Below, one piece after another: positions 20,506 through 34,400 of a DNA stretch of 64,000 nucleotides. Position 1 is the stretch's first letter. Each line of letters starts with the position of its first letter. The position numbers and the translations under genes are program-made. The stretch spans positions 32,475,797-32,539,796 of the forward strand of contig CM039184.1 in assembly GCA_008360975.2 (NCBI GenBank), given 5' to 3'. Source of the stretch: Lichenostomus cassidix (taxonomy: Eukaryota; Chordata; Aves; Passeriformes; Meliphagidae). The notes under the pieces were generated by a model that was not told the origin of the DNA, did no database searches, and was given only the letters and a program-made list of their open reading frames with translations.

Positions 20506-23500
20506 TTTACGGCAAAATATACAATCAAAAACGGAATTAAGGTAGGAAAAGTTACAATGAGTACTTAATTATAATTTTTGCAATAAAATTCAAATTTGCA
20601 TAACAATATGACATTAGCTTTCCCAAAGATAGTAATAAATTTGAGGCAGATTTTGCAGGCTTGATCCATGCAATGAAAGACAGCAACAATACCATTCTTC
20701 TGTTAAAAAATAACAAACTTCATGGTGCAAAAGTAACAAACATGATGTGAGCTGTTGCCACACTCACAGTATGTTGTATACTGCCAGTTTACACCTCAGT
20801 AAGATCTACTGGCCAAAAGTGACTCCACATCCTTTCTTTCAGATATTCCCAAGCCTCCCAGCATGAGCATTAATAAATATATAATATATATGGTGAGCAA
20901 GATCAGTTTACTTATTAGATTGCCAATAAATCTGGATGTTCTACAAAATTATATGTATATGCCCTTCTCCAGCTGTCACCAATTGCTGGTGCACTTGCAA
21001 GAGTAGCAGGAGCTCAGCTCTGTCCGGAGGAGAGAAAATTAAGCAGAAACCCTCCAGTGGAAATATGGTAACACCAACACAAGCCAGCTACAAAACACAT
21101 GAAAGTGAAGCAGTTACCCCACAGGCAAAGATTTACCATGCTCTTGATTTCTATTTTCTCTTGTTTCACTAAGTTGAAAATTGCTATATTGGTAACCAAG
21201 TGTACTTTCCAACAGTCGACATAGAACATCTCAAAATGGGAAAGACCAAGGTAGGGCTTTTTCAGAGCTGACCACACCCTGGTAGCTAGGCTAAAATAAG
21301 AAACATAGTTTTTAATCTCTTCAGGCAGAAGAAGGACTTGAAGTGTAACAATTAGGCTGGACAAGCATGTTAGTCAGAGGGAAAAGAGATAAAAAAAGAG
21401 AAAAAACTTCCTGATATTTAGTGAATCTACAACAACTTTGTAACATCATAATTTTCATTACTTTTCTGTTTGTGCTTTTAGAAAAATGAAGCCTTGTTTC
21501 CATTGTAATTATTTTGCATAGAGAATTTTCTTCAAGATGAAATAAAAAATGCTTAATTTGTTCACGTTGTTCACCGAACTTTGGATAAAAGCAAAGCATG
21601 GTGAAATGGAGCTAGAAATACATATCCCCAAGACCAGACATAAGGTGTTTGCTAAACCAAAAACCCTCAACCTGGAAGCCAGCCACTTACTGTGGCTTTA
21701 CTGGATTGCTCTCCTAGCCTGCTGTTTGCTGTCCTGCTAGGTCTTTAAAGCATGAGTTTATATGTATTCAGAAGAAGAAGAAAATAAGAGAGAAGGCAGA
21801 AAGGCAGAGCTATTGCACATCACAAAGAATGACCATAGAGGTTCAACAGGGGAAAGACAGAGACTGCTGTCCATGTTCTTTTCCCACCCCTGAGTAAAAA
21901 CTCTACCAAACCGAAAACTCTACCAAATTCATGTCATGTTTCCTGCTATATATTCAACAACAGAAAAGCATACTGCCCGTTGCCTGAACTAACCATGTTA
22001 ACAGGGAATGTGCAATTACCTGGATGATGATATTAAGGCATAACTCTGGTTTCTCACTTTGACTTTGATTACTCATCGTTAATGACCCAGTTTCACTTTG
22101 ACAAATCATGGAAGTGATGTCCTCTTGTATGTGACAACCATTGCAGTACCATGCCAGTGAAGGATTGATAGGTTTCTTCACAATGCTTCTTGAAATAGAA
22201 ACATCTATACATGAAGGATTTTTAATACAAAGAATTAATGTATCTTTTTCATAAATAAACCTTCTAAATTTTATGCTCAGTTATGCAATTTTTCCCATTT
22301 CACACTAACACTAGTTCCTTCCTTTTCCTTCTTCTTGAAACAACATAAACCTGTGCTTACAGTGGTGCATGGAATACTGATACAGTGAGCTCTTAACAGC
22401 ACCTGGTTTTATTAACTTTGTATAACCCAGACATTTGTTTTTCCTCATTCTACAAGTGTCTGCTGAGAGCCTAAGGGCCAAAATGCAAAGAACATTGGTT
22501 TGTTGTAAAATAAATCACTTCAAACTGAGGACTAGAGAATATCTGGCTGTAAGGAAATATTTGCCGTGTGTAACAATGCAAGGTCTGCTCTGAAGAGGAC
22601 TGAGTCATGTTTGCTGTGCTAATATAAGATCTGTACCTTATGTAGTTCTGTAGGTGAATGTGTTACCTGCTGAAGTGTCCTTATTAGCAATCTGAAAAGC
22701 ATTTCAATAAAAGGATATAGTATGAATATTAATGTACTACCGAAACACAGTAGACATAAATCCACGTATGTAAGGATTTTCTAACAAGAAAACTGTCTTG
22801 GTAATTTAGAATCATGAGTGTGAAATATCACGTCTCCTGCTAGCTGCCCTCTCTTATCCTTGTAATAGCATGCCTACAAGCACTGCACTTCAAGTTGCCT
22901 CTCATACGATTTTAATTCAGACCTACGAATCTCCATGTTCTAAGCATGATGTGAAGATGTTGCAGTAACAAGTGTGTTGGATAGCTGTTACTCACATTTA
23001 AGAAGGCATGAGACCTTCTTGAATCTCTCAGGTTGTTTCTGCTGCCAGTTTGTTCTCTGCTCTCATACCAGAATTCATATTACAAATATTGCACCAAGAA
23101 CCTTCTTCTCTGACCTTTTACTACTGGATTGCAAATATAATGGTAGTTTGGTAGCTCACTCAGGATGACCAATTCTATAAAAAGACCAAACCTTTTAACA
23201 AAAAGGAATAAAAAAGGTGTCTACCACCAAAAACAAGTAATAAAATAAAAAAAATTTTAAAAAGAGACTGAGCAAAACAATGCTATGAGAGTCTGAATCT
23301 GTTTCAGCAAGGAATCCCTCAGCCTCAAGGAGTACCTTGAGAGGCATTCCTGCTCAAGGGGAGTTCCTGTTGTGCAATACTCTGCTATGCAGGAGAGCTC
23401 AACAGGCCCTGGACTCTGCTATTCATGGAGCAGGAGAGAATGATTTACAATCATATCTGCATATCAGCAAGACATCTAGGTCATCATTCCAGACAGCCCT

Positions 23501-24588
23501 TGGCCACCATGTTGCCATCCATGTATGGAGAAGGAGGATGTCTCCTCTAAGGAGGCACTGCCCCACGCCCCAGCTATCAAAGATGGGGTGGTTTATATAT
23601 TCTCTAATGCTTAACTGTAGATCACCACAGCAGCTCTATTGGTTTCACTCTTCATTTTAAAGCCGAGCAAGCGTTTTCAGTCACTATACAAAGTGCATTT
23701 TACAACCACATCTTATTCAAGGATTCATCAACAGTGGCTATTTTGTTGAAACAATAAATTAATGCTCTACAGCACCTTCATAACTCTTTATAGGCTGTCA
23801 TTATGCTGGAGATGCTAAACACTTGCATGCCCAAATCATCTGCAACTGCCACATCTACCTTGTTCTCTCAGGCACTTACATTACCAAGATTAAATCTCTG
23901 TTTGGATATTCCAATTTCCCATTCATTCAGATGTGGAAGACCAATTCCACTGTATAACTCTGGCCACTGAACTTTATTTAATTTGGAATTACTGTCCTGT
24001 GTACAGATGGACTACACACCTCTGGTGTGGTTCACTTGGTTGGTTTCTAGTTTTCATATTTGTATTTGAGCTGAAGATGCATAAATATCTCATAAAGTAG
24101 ATATTACAACTATGCTGGCAGCAGGCTGTTCTAATTTAAACTGTTGAATGATGCTACTGCAGTCACAGTTCGCAATGTTTTCCTTTCTCTTCACTTGAAT
24201 ACTATTAGATCTACATGAACCAGTTTGTCTATTTTACTGCATTTCATTATGATTCAATACTTGAAATTGCTGGATTCTCATTAGATTTGTTTTCCTTAAT
24301 TGAAAGCGTCTTTTTGGCAACAGAAACCCCTTCAGTCTTTCTTGTATATGTGTCTTGCTGATGAGATAACTTAAGTAATGTTTTTCTTTATGCCTTGTAC
24401 TCATTTCATTTTAAGAAAGGTAATGATTGAAGCCTAATAACTTATATAAGTTGAAGCCTAATAGCTTAATCACCCAGAATTCATAGATCTGACTTGCTCA
24501 CAACCCCAGAATTAAAAGCTATAAGAGGAATTGCTTTTTGTTTCATATTACTATGACTATTTTAGATATAATTGTTAAGATATTGCAT
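20506..24588. other. AT-rich non-coding sequence
   Basis: No supported gene. Open frames reach 116 codons (minus, 21014-21364) and 107 codons (plus, 23337-23660) but carry no recognisable motif. The block 23330-23600 is somewhat richer in GC and could be an unrecognised old repeat. A short imperfect duplication of 'gaagcctaata' occurs near 24430-24465. Confidence 0.4.
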
Positions 24589-24589
24589 G

Positions 24590-24645
24590 TCCTGGGCCAG
24601 GAGTTGGACTCAATGATCTTTTGGATCCCTTCCGACTCAGGATAT
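24590..24645 (+). mobile_element. CR1 LINE 3'-end fragment (very short)
   Basis: Contains 'ggccaggagttggactca', 'atgatcttttgga', 'cccttccgactcagg' and 'atattctatta', the end of CR1 in plus orientation with a single degraded octamer. It is 5'-truncated to under 60 bases. Confidence 0.8.
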
Positions 24646-26168
24646 TCTATTAATGTGGGTCTTGGTAAATCAATTTATCAATTTATTCTGAATTAATTAA
24701 AGATAATTGAGGTTCAATTCTTAATCAAATATGTATGGCATCCACCTTTACCTGCTGGTGAAAATGTAACCAAGCCTGACAACACAATACTACATGAAAA
24801 AGAACTCCCTGCCAAGGTTTGCAAGATACAGAAAAGAAAGGAAAGGTCAGTCAATAACTCATTTAAATATGCTCAGATGTATATTTTCATTTAGGTCTGC
24901 CAGCAGTGAGCATTAATGTGTAAAGATAAGTTTTGTTCCCACACTTGACAAGACTCATCCACTCTGTAGGCAGTGGAAGACAATAAGTTTAAAACCCCAA
25001 CAAAACCTATAAAAAAATCTATAATAACAATTTATCTCAAGAGTGAACCTGCCACACATTCATTGCTTTGATTGCTGTAATATCACTCACACAAGTAACT
25101 CTAGGAAACTACATATGCTCATGCTAAAGAAAAAATGCTATAGTATCACCCTATAAATCAAAACAAAAGCCCTAAGTGAGTCGAGCTGGTTATTAAGACA
25201 GACAAAATGCATCTTTATTTTACACAGAATGAACCAACAGGGGAGTTGTTTCACAAAGCCTAAATACAGCATCTGTGGCTTCAGATACCCACAGACCAGC
25301 ATTCATATATCATGCTTTGTTTGTAGGGGTAAGCATGTAGTAAGAGACATTACCTGGTTAAAAACAGGTTAGCTTTCCAAACAATTTTGCTGTAGTTGTC
25401 ACTTCTGACACTCTTAATGACTCCATAATTGCTATTATCATTACCTCAGAGTTTTCAGGAATAAGTGAATAACTGTTTGTTGTCATTTAAATTACTTAAC
25501 ACAGATCCCTCATCTTTTGCAGCCTTGCTTTTCCCCATAGTCCTGAAAACAAAACTAAAATTTGGAGGATGTTTGTATCCAGGAGAAAATTTTGTTCACT
25601 AAGACCCAAAAAAACCTAGTGCCATATTAATATTTAAGTAAATGGCTGACCAAAAAAAAATTCTCTTCCTGGTTTCAGATCTAGTTATACGCAGACACAC
25701 AGCATCTTCTGGGTAATGCAAATACTACAAAAATCCAGGTTTTAGTCAAGAAGCCATGTGGTGTATTTTCTCACAGTCCCACCTTTAGCCAGTACAAATA
25801 CAAATTCATTCAATACACAATGACAGTTCAAAGAGGAAGTCAAAACCCTCAGAAAAGTAACTGCCCAGTAGATACCCAGTAGTATCTTTTTCAACTTATA
25901 CAACTCACTAAAAATAAATGAACCAACCAAAAACTTCCTAAGTAGAACACATCAATTCTCACACCATTTTGCTTTGGCATGGCCACATGCAAACACATAA
26001 TCTCAGTAGCTGAAAGAAAGGTATTCAATGGCTCATGGTGTTCCAGCAGTGGTGAGTCTTTAGGGTTTGAGGGGTAAGCAAAATTTTGTGGTAGAAAAGG
26101 GTGACCAGACCCATTTTTGGGATGGCTATTGTATTTTACTCTTTTAAAGGTGTTTTTTGTCTCTGTAG
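24646..26168. other. AT-rich non-coding sequence
   Basis: No supported gene or repeat recognised. Open frames do not exceed about 60 codons. Confidence 0.4.
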
Positions 26169-26384
26169 ATCAAAGATGGGGAGACTGTCATGGTTCTGGA
26201 CACAGAAATCGATGCCCAAACAGAATGGAATCAAGATTATGTGTGCAGCATCTTCATTCTTCCTTTGCTTGGTTTACCACACCTGAATTTTATTGAAGAC
26301 CACTGGGAGGATGTTGAATTTTTCAGACGCTTGAATTGGTTTACATTCAAGTCTTTGAAAGCTAGAGCAACTATCCTCAAATAA
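26169..26384 (+). other. Exon-like open frame behind a strong splice acceptor (unrecognised)
   Basis: A textbook acceptor ('tgttttttgtctctgtag') ends at 26168. The frame starting ATC AAA GAT GGG stays open for 71 codons to a TAA at 26382-26384, with an AATAAA overlapping the stop at 26380-26385. Its translation is acidic with no low-complexity bias (starts IKDGETVMVLDTEID). No matching upstream exon or donor was identified, and I do not recognise the family. It could be a terminal exon, a relic, or chance. Confidence 0.2.
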
Positions 26385-26676
26385 ATATTTCAGTGTCCAA
26401 TTTTGTAGCGTCTTTGATAAGGCATGTTTACTGGGATTGTGGCAATGTTGTTGGCATTCTTAGAAATATAATATTAGTTAATAATTCATGGAAAGAACAC
26501 AAAAAATATCCTCACTGTATACAATTTCCATTTTGCTCTCCATTGCAATCGTTAGAAATTACTAAAGTATGTGTGTTACTGCTTTCGGGGAAACATTTTC
26601 TTCAGCCTATCCTTTCCTCCCCAAGTCAAAAACCTGTTGGAATACACTGAGATCTTTTAACTTGTTTGCTCACCAC

Positions 26677-26832
26677 AGGAAGGTTCCTTGGAGTGGAACC
26701 TGCTCCCGAATCCAGGTCTCAAAAGGTTGTTGAGATTAATGATGTGGCAGGTATTGTGCGAATAGGTTACGAAAAGGGTGATGTAAAAGCAGAGGTATTA
26801 CCCATCCTGCAGAATTGCAGGAAAGAGCCTTA
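26677..26832 (+). other. Second exon-like open segment (unrecognised)
   Basis: A pyrimidine-rich acceptor ('tttgctcaccacag') precedes 26680. The frame reading AGG TTC CTT GGA remains open to TAA at 26830-26832; part of it reads KVVEINDVAGIVRIGYEKGD. A possible donor 'cag gtattg' lies inside, near 26751. It is on the same strand as the open frame at 26169 but in a different frame with no splice link shown. Evidence for a real exon is weak. Confidence 0.15.
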
Positions 26833-29578
26833 ACTCTTACATTTTCTAGGAAATCGGGCTCAGACAGAAAGATACGGTTCTTAATGGGATCCAAAGTTGG
26901 ACTCAGTTTTAAGTTTTACAGTTTTTCTTAATGCACTAATGATAATTCAAAACTACATTAAAAGATACATTTTATAAAGTAACACCAGAGTCAACTCAAA
27001 AGATGCAAGTACATAATTTATGCTTCTTGGAACCAGAATTCTTTTGTTTTCCAAGCTAATCCAAAAGAAACCAGAATTAATGTGTATCAATTAAAAGATG
27101 TATCACTGCATCCAAACTTTTCCATAAGTATTTTCTTTTTGGGTATTGGGGGGTTTTTGGGGGGAGAATTTCAAATCTTCTTTCCTGCAAATATATTAGC
27201 GATGAACAGAAACATAGTTGCTCTCTGACAGTAAGTTATCTCCATGTAGGTAATGCACACATTCTCACCAAAAAGATCTCAGTATCTTATTTCATTGAGA
27301 AATCTAATTTAATTCTATTTAATATAATGTTCAATTAATATATTTTATCTAATTTAAGTATATTTTGTTTTATTATTGCCTGAAGCATATACTACAAAAT
27401 GAAAGCTCCATCTTGGGGAATTAAAAATTAAGTACTGAAAATATATGGTGAAAACAACTGATATCCCAAAAACATTAGGACAAAAGGTGTAAAGAGCTAA
27501 TGACAGAAGGATTAATAAAGCAAATTTTTCTCTAGAAATAGGCTGTGTAGAAACAACCCTGAAAAAGTTACAGTCATGGCATGAATTAAAGCATTTTTCT
27601 TTCTCTGGACTAGTCGACCTTTCAAGCTTGTTTTGTACTACTTAGCACAAGCTGTTTTGAATGTTTTGTAGCCAGTTTTCTTCCTATCCACGTGCTTCAT
27701 ACATGCTGAGAAACAAACACTAATTAGTTAATTGCTTGTTGATTTTGTCAGAGTACAATAGTACTAGTTTGCATGGCAACTGATATGCACAGATACCGAT
27801 TTTTGGAAACTGTCTCTTGTTCTCAGAAATATTTCCTTTGTTTTGATATGGGGGAAATTAGTTGTCTAACAGACCCCACAATTAACATAACAAGCATTTT
27901 ATAAGGAGTGGGAGGCTTCTACAGTCATTAAAAAAAAACTGTGTTAAACTATGTGGGAATTTTTCAGATAAACTGCATTCCAATGTCAAGACATTTTCTC
28001 AAATCTGTATTTACCTCGGGTAACATTTAATACTGCAGTCCTTTTGCAAAAAACTCTCAACAAAATCTGAAAAATGCACACAGATAAAAAGGAAAACAAG
28101 AATTATGCATGCAGTACTATACTTTTGGTCAATCTCATTTGCTTTCTATCAAGATGCAAAAGTAAAACTATGCTCCATGTGTCCAGTAAAGGCTGATAAA
28201 AATGTATTTCCGTGCTCAATGGCATGTAGCATATAATAGCCCAAGAAGATGAGAGGTTCTTGTTCAGATAATGAGAGGGAGAATATCAGTTTCACAGGCA
28301 AAGATGAAACACGTGCCTTTTTTTGAGGTACATTTGCATGCTCCAAATAAGTTGCTGAGGATAAAGTTCAGATCTGTCTTTGAAAACTACTTGTTGAGGA
28401 ATTCCAACATGAGAACTATAGTTTAAATCCAAACAGGAGTAAGATGGTTGTTGTGCAGCCTGGGCAGAACATAGCTTGTTCAAAACAAATTCCTGTGTCT
28501 CCTGTCAGCAGATGGACTTTTAGTGTTGCTTTTAAACTGACCTATAATGAAACTAAGTCTTGGATGGAAACTTAAAACCAAGACTTAACAGATCTACAAT
28601 TAAGCTAAAACAAGAGATTTAGAAATAAAACAAATGCTGACATGAGTCATCTGATTTCCAAACTGCTATAAACCACACAATCCTGATGCCAGGCCCAAGC
28701 ACACATTTTATTCACATGTCTAATACATGAAGAATCACTAGAAGCAGAAGTCACAAACAAGGATATCATTATCCCCCAAGAGACTAGAGAATTACTGTAC
28801 TTCTAATCCGGTGCTAGGAAGTGTCTCAGCCCAAAGTTGCCTCTGACTATGTTGAAAAGCAAGTTTGAATTGCTGTAGCTGAGGGCAAGACTTGAACCCC
28901 AGCCCCTCCTTTCCATTTAAAATCTTCCTCCCTCATAGCATTTGTGTTGAAAAAGATGACCTGAATCAACACTCAAGTAAGAGGGTCACTTACTGTCATC
29001 ATCTTTGCTGGGGGTAAGACACACTGTCTAGAGCAGGGTGATGTTCTTGTTAGCCTATGATCTTAAAAGTAAGAAAAAAAAAAAAAAAAAAGACAAGCAT
29101 TTATAGAGTTTAAGGGGCATGAGAAGGAGAGAAGAGTTTTGATTTACAGTTCCGGACTTCATTCCATATAGTTGTCTTTGTTCTTTATGTACACCCATGC
29201 TCCTCTATTCTATGAGGCACATGATCAGGAAAAATATTAATGTCAGAAGTGCCAGTTAACATTTCATTTGAAAAATATGTAGCTGATCTCTTAGCGTACA
29301 AGCAATATGCAGCACTTCATACCCAGCCCTCGCTTCATATGCTGCCTTACAAACCTAATAGAAACTCTCTCTTGCCCCCTTATGGAGTACAATATCAAAA
29401 TAATGACTTGTTAATATACATCTAAAATCAAGAGGTGTTTGTTCACTTATAATTATTTTTAAGTTTTAGAAATTCAGGTATGACAGTACAACTACCACAA
29501 AACTTCAGAGCACAGTCCTTTTATACTCAGCTAGGGACCAGCACCACATTCTTGTTAGGAAGAACTTGTAATTCTTAG
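26833..29578. other. AT-rich non-coding sequence
   Basis: No supported gene. It includes a G-run cluster at 27141-27164, very AT-rich DNA at 27290-27370, a TAATTA-rich stretch around 27710-27740 next to an X-box-like 'gtttgcatggcaac' at 27767-27780, and a poly-A tract of about 19 bases near 29073-29091. Confidence 0.4.
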
Positions 29579-29579
29579 T

Positions 29580-29722
29580 AAAGATCTTATTAAACTGATT
29601 GTGTTTTGACCCATGAGTTTTCTTGAGTTTGCTCTTCCTATTGTTGCCCCACCTTCTGCTGGGGTGGGGGTAATGAACAGTTGTATGGGTGCCCAGCTGC
29701 TGGCTGGGATCAACTCACAACA
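29580..29722 (+). mobile_element. ERV LTR 3' fragment, plus orientation
   Basis: Shows the end of a common avian LTR family. An 'attaaa' polyadenylation-type signal lies near 29588. Then come 'gacccatgagttttcttg', a 'gctggggtgggggtaatga' block and a terminal 'gggatcaactcacaaca'. The upstream U3/R part is missing or too diverged to see. The reverse of the same family lies at 31121-31460. Confidence 0.7.
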
Positions 29723-31120
29723 GTTTTTTGCAGCTGAAAATGGCCATTTTTGTGTCAAAAACCCTGGGTCATTTCCAAAATCTGCTCCGAAAGAAAGCAA
29801 GAAAAAAAACAATTTCCTATGTTTGCTTGGTATATTGACTATGAATAAGGGATACAATAGTGTGGAGAAAAAAAACCCACCTTATCTCCCTCCAACCAAT
29901 TTATATTTAAATAAAACTATTTTAAGATATATGAGTTACAGCCACCCTCTGAATTACTAATTGCTAAGATAAATTAGTTCTTTCATGAATAAAGTGATAA
30001 AGTGATAAGTTTTCACTGTTTATTGCCATCTATTTCCAGTATCAGTTTGAACACTAGCTTCAAAGCAAATAAATGATTTTCATTAGAACATCTTCCCTTT
30101 AATGTACTATCAATTCAATTAATAATACAGAATATTTTCTATATTTCATCACAGACAATCTTTTTTCCCTTTTGTGTAAAACCAGTGAACGGGAAACCGT
30201 TGTTTCTAAAAAATAAAAGAACAGGTTCAAACTTGATTCAAACCCAAACCAAACATTTTTTTTAATTTTGCAAAGTTAATGTTGGCTGTCTCTTTTTCTT
30301 TGCCAATTTATTTCTCTACATACCAACTAAATTGTTATTGACTTGTAATGTTATTATCCACTTGCACCACCTACATTTTGTCAGCAACAGCACTGAGATA
30401 CCATAATATAACAACATGAGCACTAATAATAAAAAAACACCAGATGTTTACCAAACCCTTCATTACAAAATATCAAGGGTATTTTCAGGCTGTGGACTTT
30501 CTGAGATGATTGAATCTGTTTTCTGAATCTTAAACTCTTTTAATTTCTGGTTACACTACCCATAATTGTCAATTGTCACTACCCATAATTGTCAGATTCC
30601 TTCACTTACAAGAAAGGATCCTTTTGGACCCTGTCCTATCCAAATACTGTATTGTTCATTTTTCTCTTTTTTTTCCCTTTTTTTTTCTCTTTTTATCATA
30701 AAAAGACTGGTTTTTTCACTAATTGAGCTGGTGAAATAGTCCTTAGACTAGGCATAAGCAGTTTTCCTAACGCTTTGCATTGCACATTTCATATCAAAAT
30801 CTCTGAATAACTGAAGCCATAAACCTTGCAGAAGGAAGGTTTAGGTGATGGGAAATTCCAGCAGACCCACTGCACAGAGTGTGCCACAGTGGTTCATGCA
30901 GCCTGGTAGTCCCTCTGTTACAACAGACCCACTAAAGTTCACCCAGGGGAGCTGTTGCATTGAGGCTATTGAATTTTGGCAGAAAATAAACCCCCTAGAA
31001 TTCCAGCTGTGCTCAGACATGAGAAGGGCTGCGTGTGGCTTGGCTTAATTTCTTGTTATGGTCAATTTGACAGTATCAGCCTGGTTGAGTTCAATAAGAA
31101 CTGATTCACAGATAGTGCAG
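29723..31120. other. AT-rich spacer between two opposed LTR fragments
   Basis: No retroviral coding sequence is recognisable, so the flanking LTRs do not bound a provirus; they are also in opposite orientation. A 23-base-period direct repeat ('cactacccataattgtca') sits at 30554-30594, an 'agtgataa' duplication near 29989-30009, and a pyrimidine-rich tract at 30660-30700. Confidence 0.5.
30554..30594. repeat. Direct repeat, 18 bp, period 23
   Basis: 'cactacccataattgtca' is present at 30554-30571 and again, identical, at 30577-30594. Confidence 0.85.
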
Positions 31121-31460
31121 TGTCCTGGCTTAACCCCAGCAGGCAAACAAGCACCACACAGCCACTCACTCACTCCCCCACCAGTGGGATGGGAGAGACA
31201 CCTGGAAAGTAAGAAAACCCATGGGTTTTTGACAATTTGACATGTGAAGTAAAAACTGGGTGTGCAAGCAAAACAAAACAAGCAATTCATTCTCCCTTCC
31301 CATTGTGTAACGATTATTAGGGAGGACAAACACCTTCATTCTGAACACCTCCCTCTTCCTCCTTCTTTCCTTCTCTTTATAGACTGAGCATGATGTCATT
31401 TGGTGTGGAATATCCCTTCAGTCAGGTGGGGTCAGTTGTTCCAGATGTTTCCTCTCTTCT
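31121..31460 (-). mobile_element. ERV LTR, minus orientation, 5'-truncated
   Basis: Read on the minus strand this carries the avian LTR landmarks in order. There is a U3 block ending in the complement of 'gagcatgatgtcat' (31386-31399), a TATA-like 'ctataaag' near 31376-31383, a U5 with the complement of 'aaacccatggg', and a terminal complement of 'tgtcctggcttaacccc' starting at 31121. The usual beginning of the LTR is not recognisable beyond about 31460. It is the same family as the plus-oriented fragment at 29580-29722. No internal viral genes adjoin it, so it is a solo or broken LTR. Confidence 0.8.
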
Positions 31461-34400
31461 AGTGAAGAAATCTAAGGAAAAAAATCTGATAATATTCTAC
31501 TCTAACTGGACACTTTTTAATATTTTTTGAGTGGAACAAATATTGTCTTTTAAATGGGCTCAGAAGTGATTGATGCCAAAAAGTAACATTATGTCATAAA
31601 AGACACCTTTTCAAAAGGAACTGGTATGTAATTGTATGTGAACAACATTCTCCCTTAAAAATATTTGCACTTTTGTTTGTTTAAAGCTTTTTTTGTCACA
31701 TTATTTCTTGTAAACACAAACAATAAAATCTACAGAAAATAACTACTTGTTGCTTTCAGTGTATTGCACAAAGAGATGACACCACAGGGAACAATTCAAG
31801 TTAGTATATTTCTGAATCAAACTGTGTGTAACTCAAGGCCACATTTTGAAAAACATGATCCTCCCTTTTGCAGCTTTAGAAAGAACAGTTAAAAGCATGA
31901 AAATTGACAAAGTTTATATTGGTTCAATTACAGAGGCAGCAACTGTCATTTCACTCATCTGTGTAATTACCATACCATGGTTGTTTTCTGGGAAGTTATT
32001 TCAAATGTCTCATGTTAAATGAAAGCAAAACTGCCACCTCCTGAAGATCTGAATTAAATTTTATCAATAAGGAAAGTGTTATCTATGGTCAGAGGAGCAT
32101 GACGCTTTGCCTATGAAAAAAACCTTCCTTGCCCCTTACAATGCACTCTAGCAATGTGTCTTCATATTGTAGAACACAGTGGTGACAAAAGCTAATTAAT
32201 TCCCTTTGTACAACTGCATTTTGCAGGGCCTCTGTTCTGAGAAATTCTTGCTTAGTGTGGTTTCAGTACATTATTTGTAATGCAAATACTTGCAGCTTAA
32301 GAGTGGAAAACTGTATAAATCTCCCAACATGTGAGAAATTAGCAAGTGTTACTTTGCCACTTGATATGCAGCACATAGTCAAATTTACATTCCTAAGTTT
32401 TACTTTGAAATAAAAAGCATACTCTTTGAAAATAAGAAAATAAAACATTTAAAGAGAAAACCAGAGGCACCTCACATTCTTTTTGAACTACATTTTACAT
32501 TAAATCATTTTCTGAAGATTAAAGGTGGGGCAAATTGTATGATGTATTCTACTTAGATGCTGAGACTTTAAGAGAACTGGTATGTGAGCTTTGTAGGAGC
32601 CTGGTTTTCAATGATGTTAAATGTAAATGCCTTTAATTGTTACAATTTTGCCAATTTTTGCTTATGAGGCTGTATGATGGTCTGCATATAATACTATAAA
32701 TGCAATTTGCCAAAGAGGATTGTATACTTACAGGAAGAAAATAGGGTATCTATGAAAATTTGGAAGACACTGCTTGGAGAATGAGAATACAACCAGGAAT
32801 GTTCCAGCATAGTATCAAAAAGTAGACTGAATTCCTGAAAAGTAGCACTGTCTTGGCACAGGAAATAGTCTGAAGTGTCAGTTACCCCACATAGATTATT
32901 TACACTTAATATTTCAATTATTTTTCAATTTTTTGTAAGATACTACTGCATTAATGATAAACACAGGAGAAGCGGCCAAAAAGGCCAAAAAGAGGGCTAA
33001 AATCTGTGGTAAAAAAGGGACTGAGTGAAGGCAGAGAAAATCTTCAGTGTGGTCTGAAGCCATTGCACACAGAGAATCGAAGAGGTTGATACTTAGTCTT
33101 GAATTCTGCCCGTGCTCTAAGTCAGCCTGGCATCATGAACACAACTGCAAGTTCCCAGTTGTTAAAAGGCTCCAGAGCATCAATCTCACTGCAGGGAGCT
33201 TAGTAACAAGGGCAGCATCTTGAGGTTTGAGGAGTCACAGTATAACACAACTAATTCTGATACCAGTTTCAAGTGTGGTATATATTTACTTTGCATGATG
33301 CTGATGGGGATATTTAAACAGTACATAGCTGAAATTACTCCCATAATATAGAATGGGAAATGCATTGTTTTACAAAACATTTCACACCTGTAATAGTCTT
33401 TTAAAACACTACTAAATGTTCATTAATTGTTTGACAAGCATAGGTAGGTAAGCAACTCTCTTCTATAGTCAACAGCAGAGGCTAAATATTACTCATCTCA
33501 CCCAGAAAAAAGACATTAGCCAGAATTAGTTTTCTAAACTATCAGTATTAATTGTCACTTTCTGAATAGAAAACAGCAAAATAAGTAAGAAAACCTTCTG
33601 TCAAAGGGAAGTGAAGTCTTCTTCCATAAAGCAAAACCCGGGGTATGCATGTGTGTTTGTTTAAAGACAAATTAAATGGTACCTTTGGTTTTAATCTTAC
33701 AGCAGTTAATCTTTTTGCTTTCAGCAAAATCAAAAAATGTGATGAAACCTCATCTGGAACAAAATGTACACCTTTGCTGGCTAGAAAGATGAATTCAGGA
33801 GGTTAGAATGAGCAAGAATATGGCATGATCAGAAAAAAATCCCTGACCAAACATACATTAATGAATAAGGTTTATAAGCCTGTATGTTGGCAGTGAGAGA
33901 CAGAGCCCATATCAATAGAAGCAGAAGGCTACTACACTGTATGAAAATTATTTCTGTGAAAACTTGTGGGTTTGTATGTTGTTCTTCATAATTTTTCAAG
34001 TGAAACTCAGTCAAGGAGGTGAATTGCAGTGAAGTAAAGAGGACAATTTTTCATGCATTTGGGAAAGAAAATATCAGAACAAAGTTATTCTGATCTGCCA
34101 CCAGAATCATCTTCACTCTATGGATGCAAAGATGAATTTACAGCACTTTGTGATACACAACCTCTTGGTATCCATGAGGGTTCTTACTTTTTCACATCAT
34201 TAACTAAATAAAGAGAGCATCTTCCTGAAATGGTTACATCAGTGTTTCAGTCCCAAAAACATTTAACAAAATGGAAATTACAGTTGACAGTTATACTCAA
34301 GTCCTGGTGAACTATTTCTGACATGATTAGCTATCTGAAAAGTGCGGACATGCCTAATCATCTCGATTATCTTTCTCTTATTTGATAGAATAGACAGTGA

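Noticed and set aside
29580..31460. An intact provirus between two LTRs
   Set aside because: The LTRs are in opposite orientation and the 1.4 kb between them has no gag, pol or env signature.
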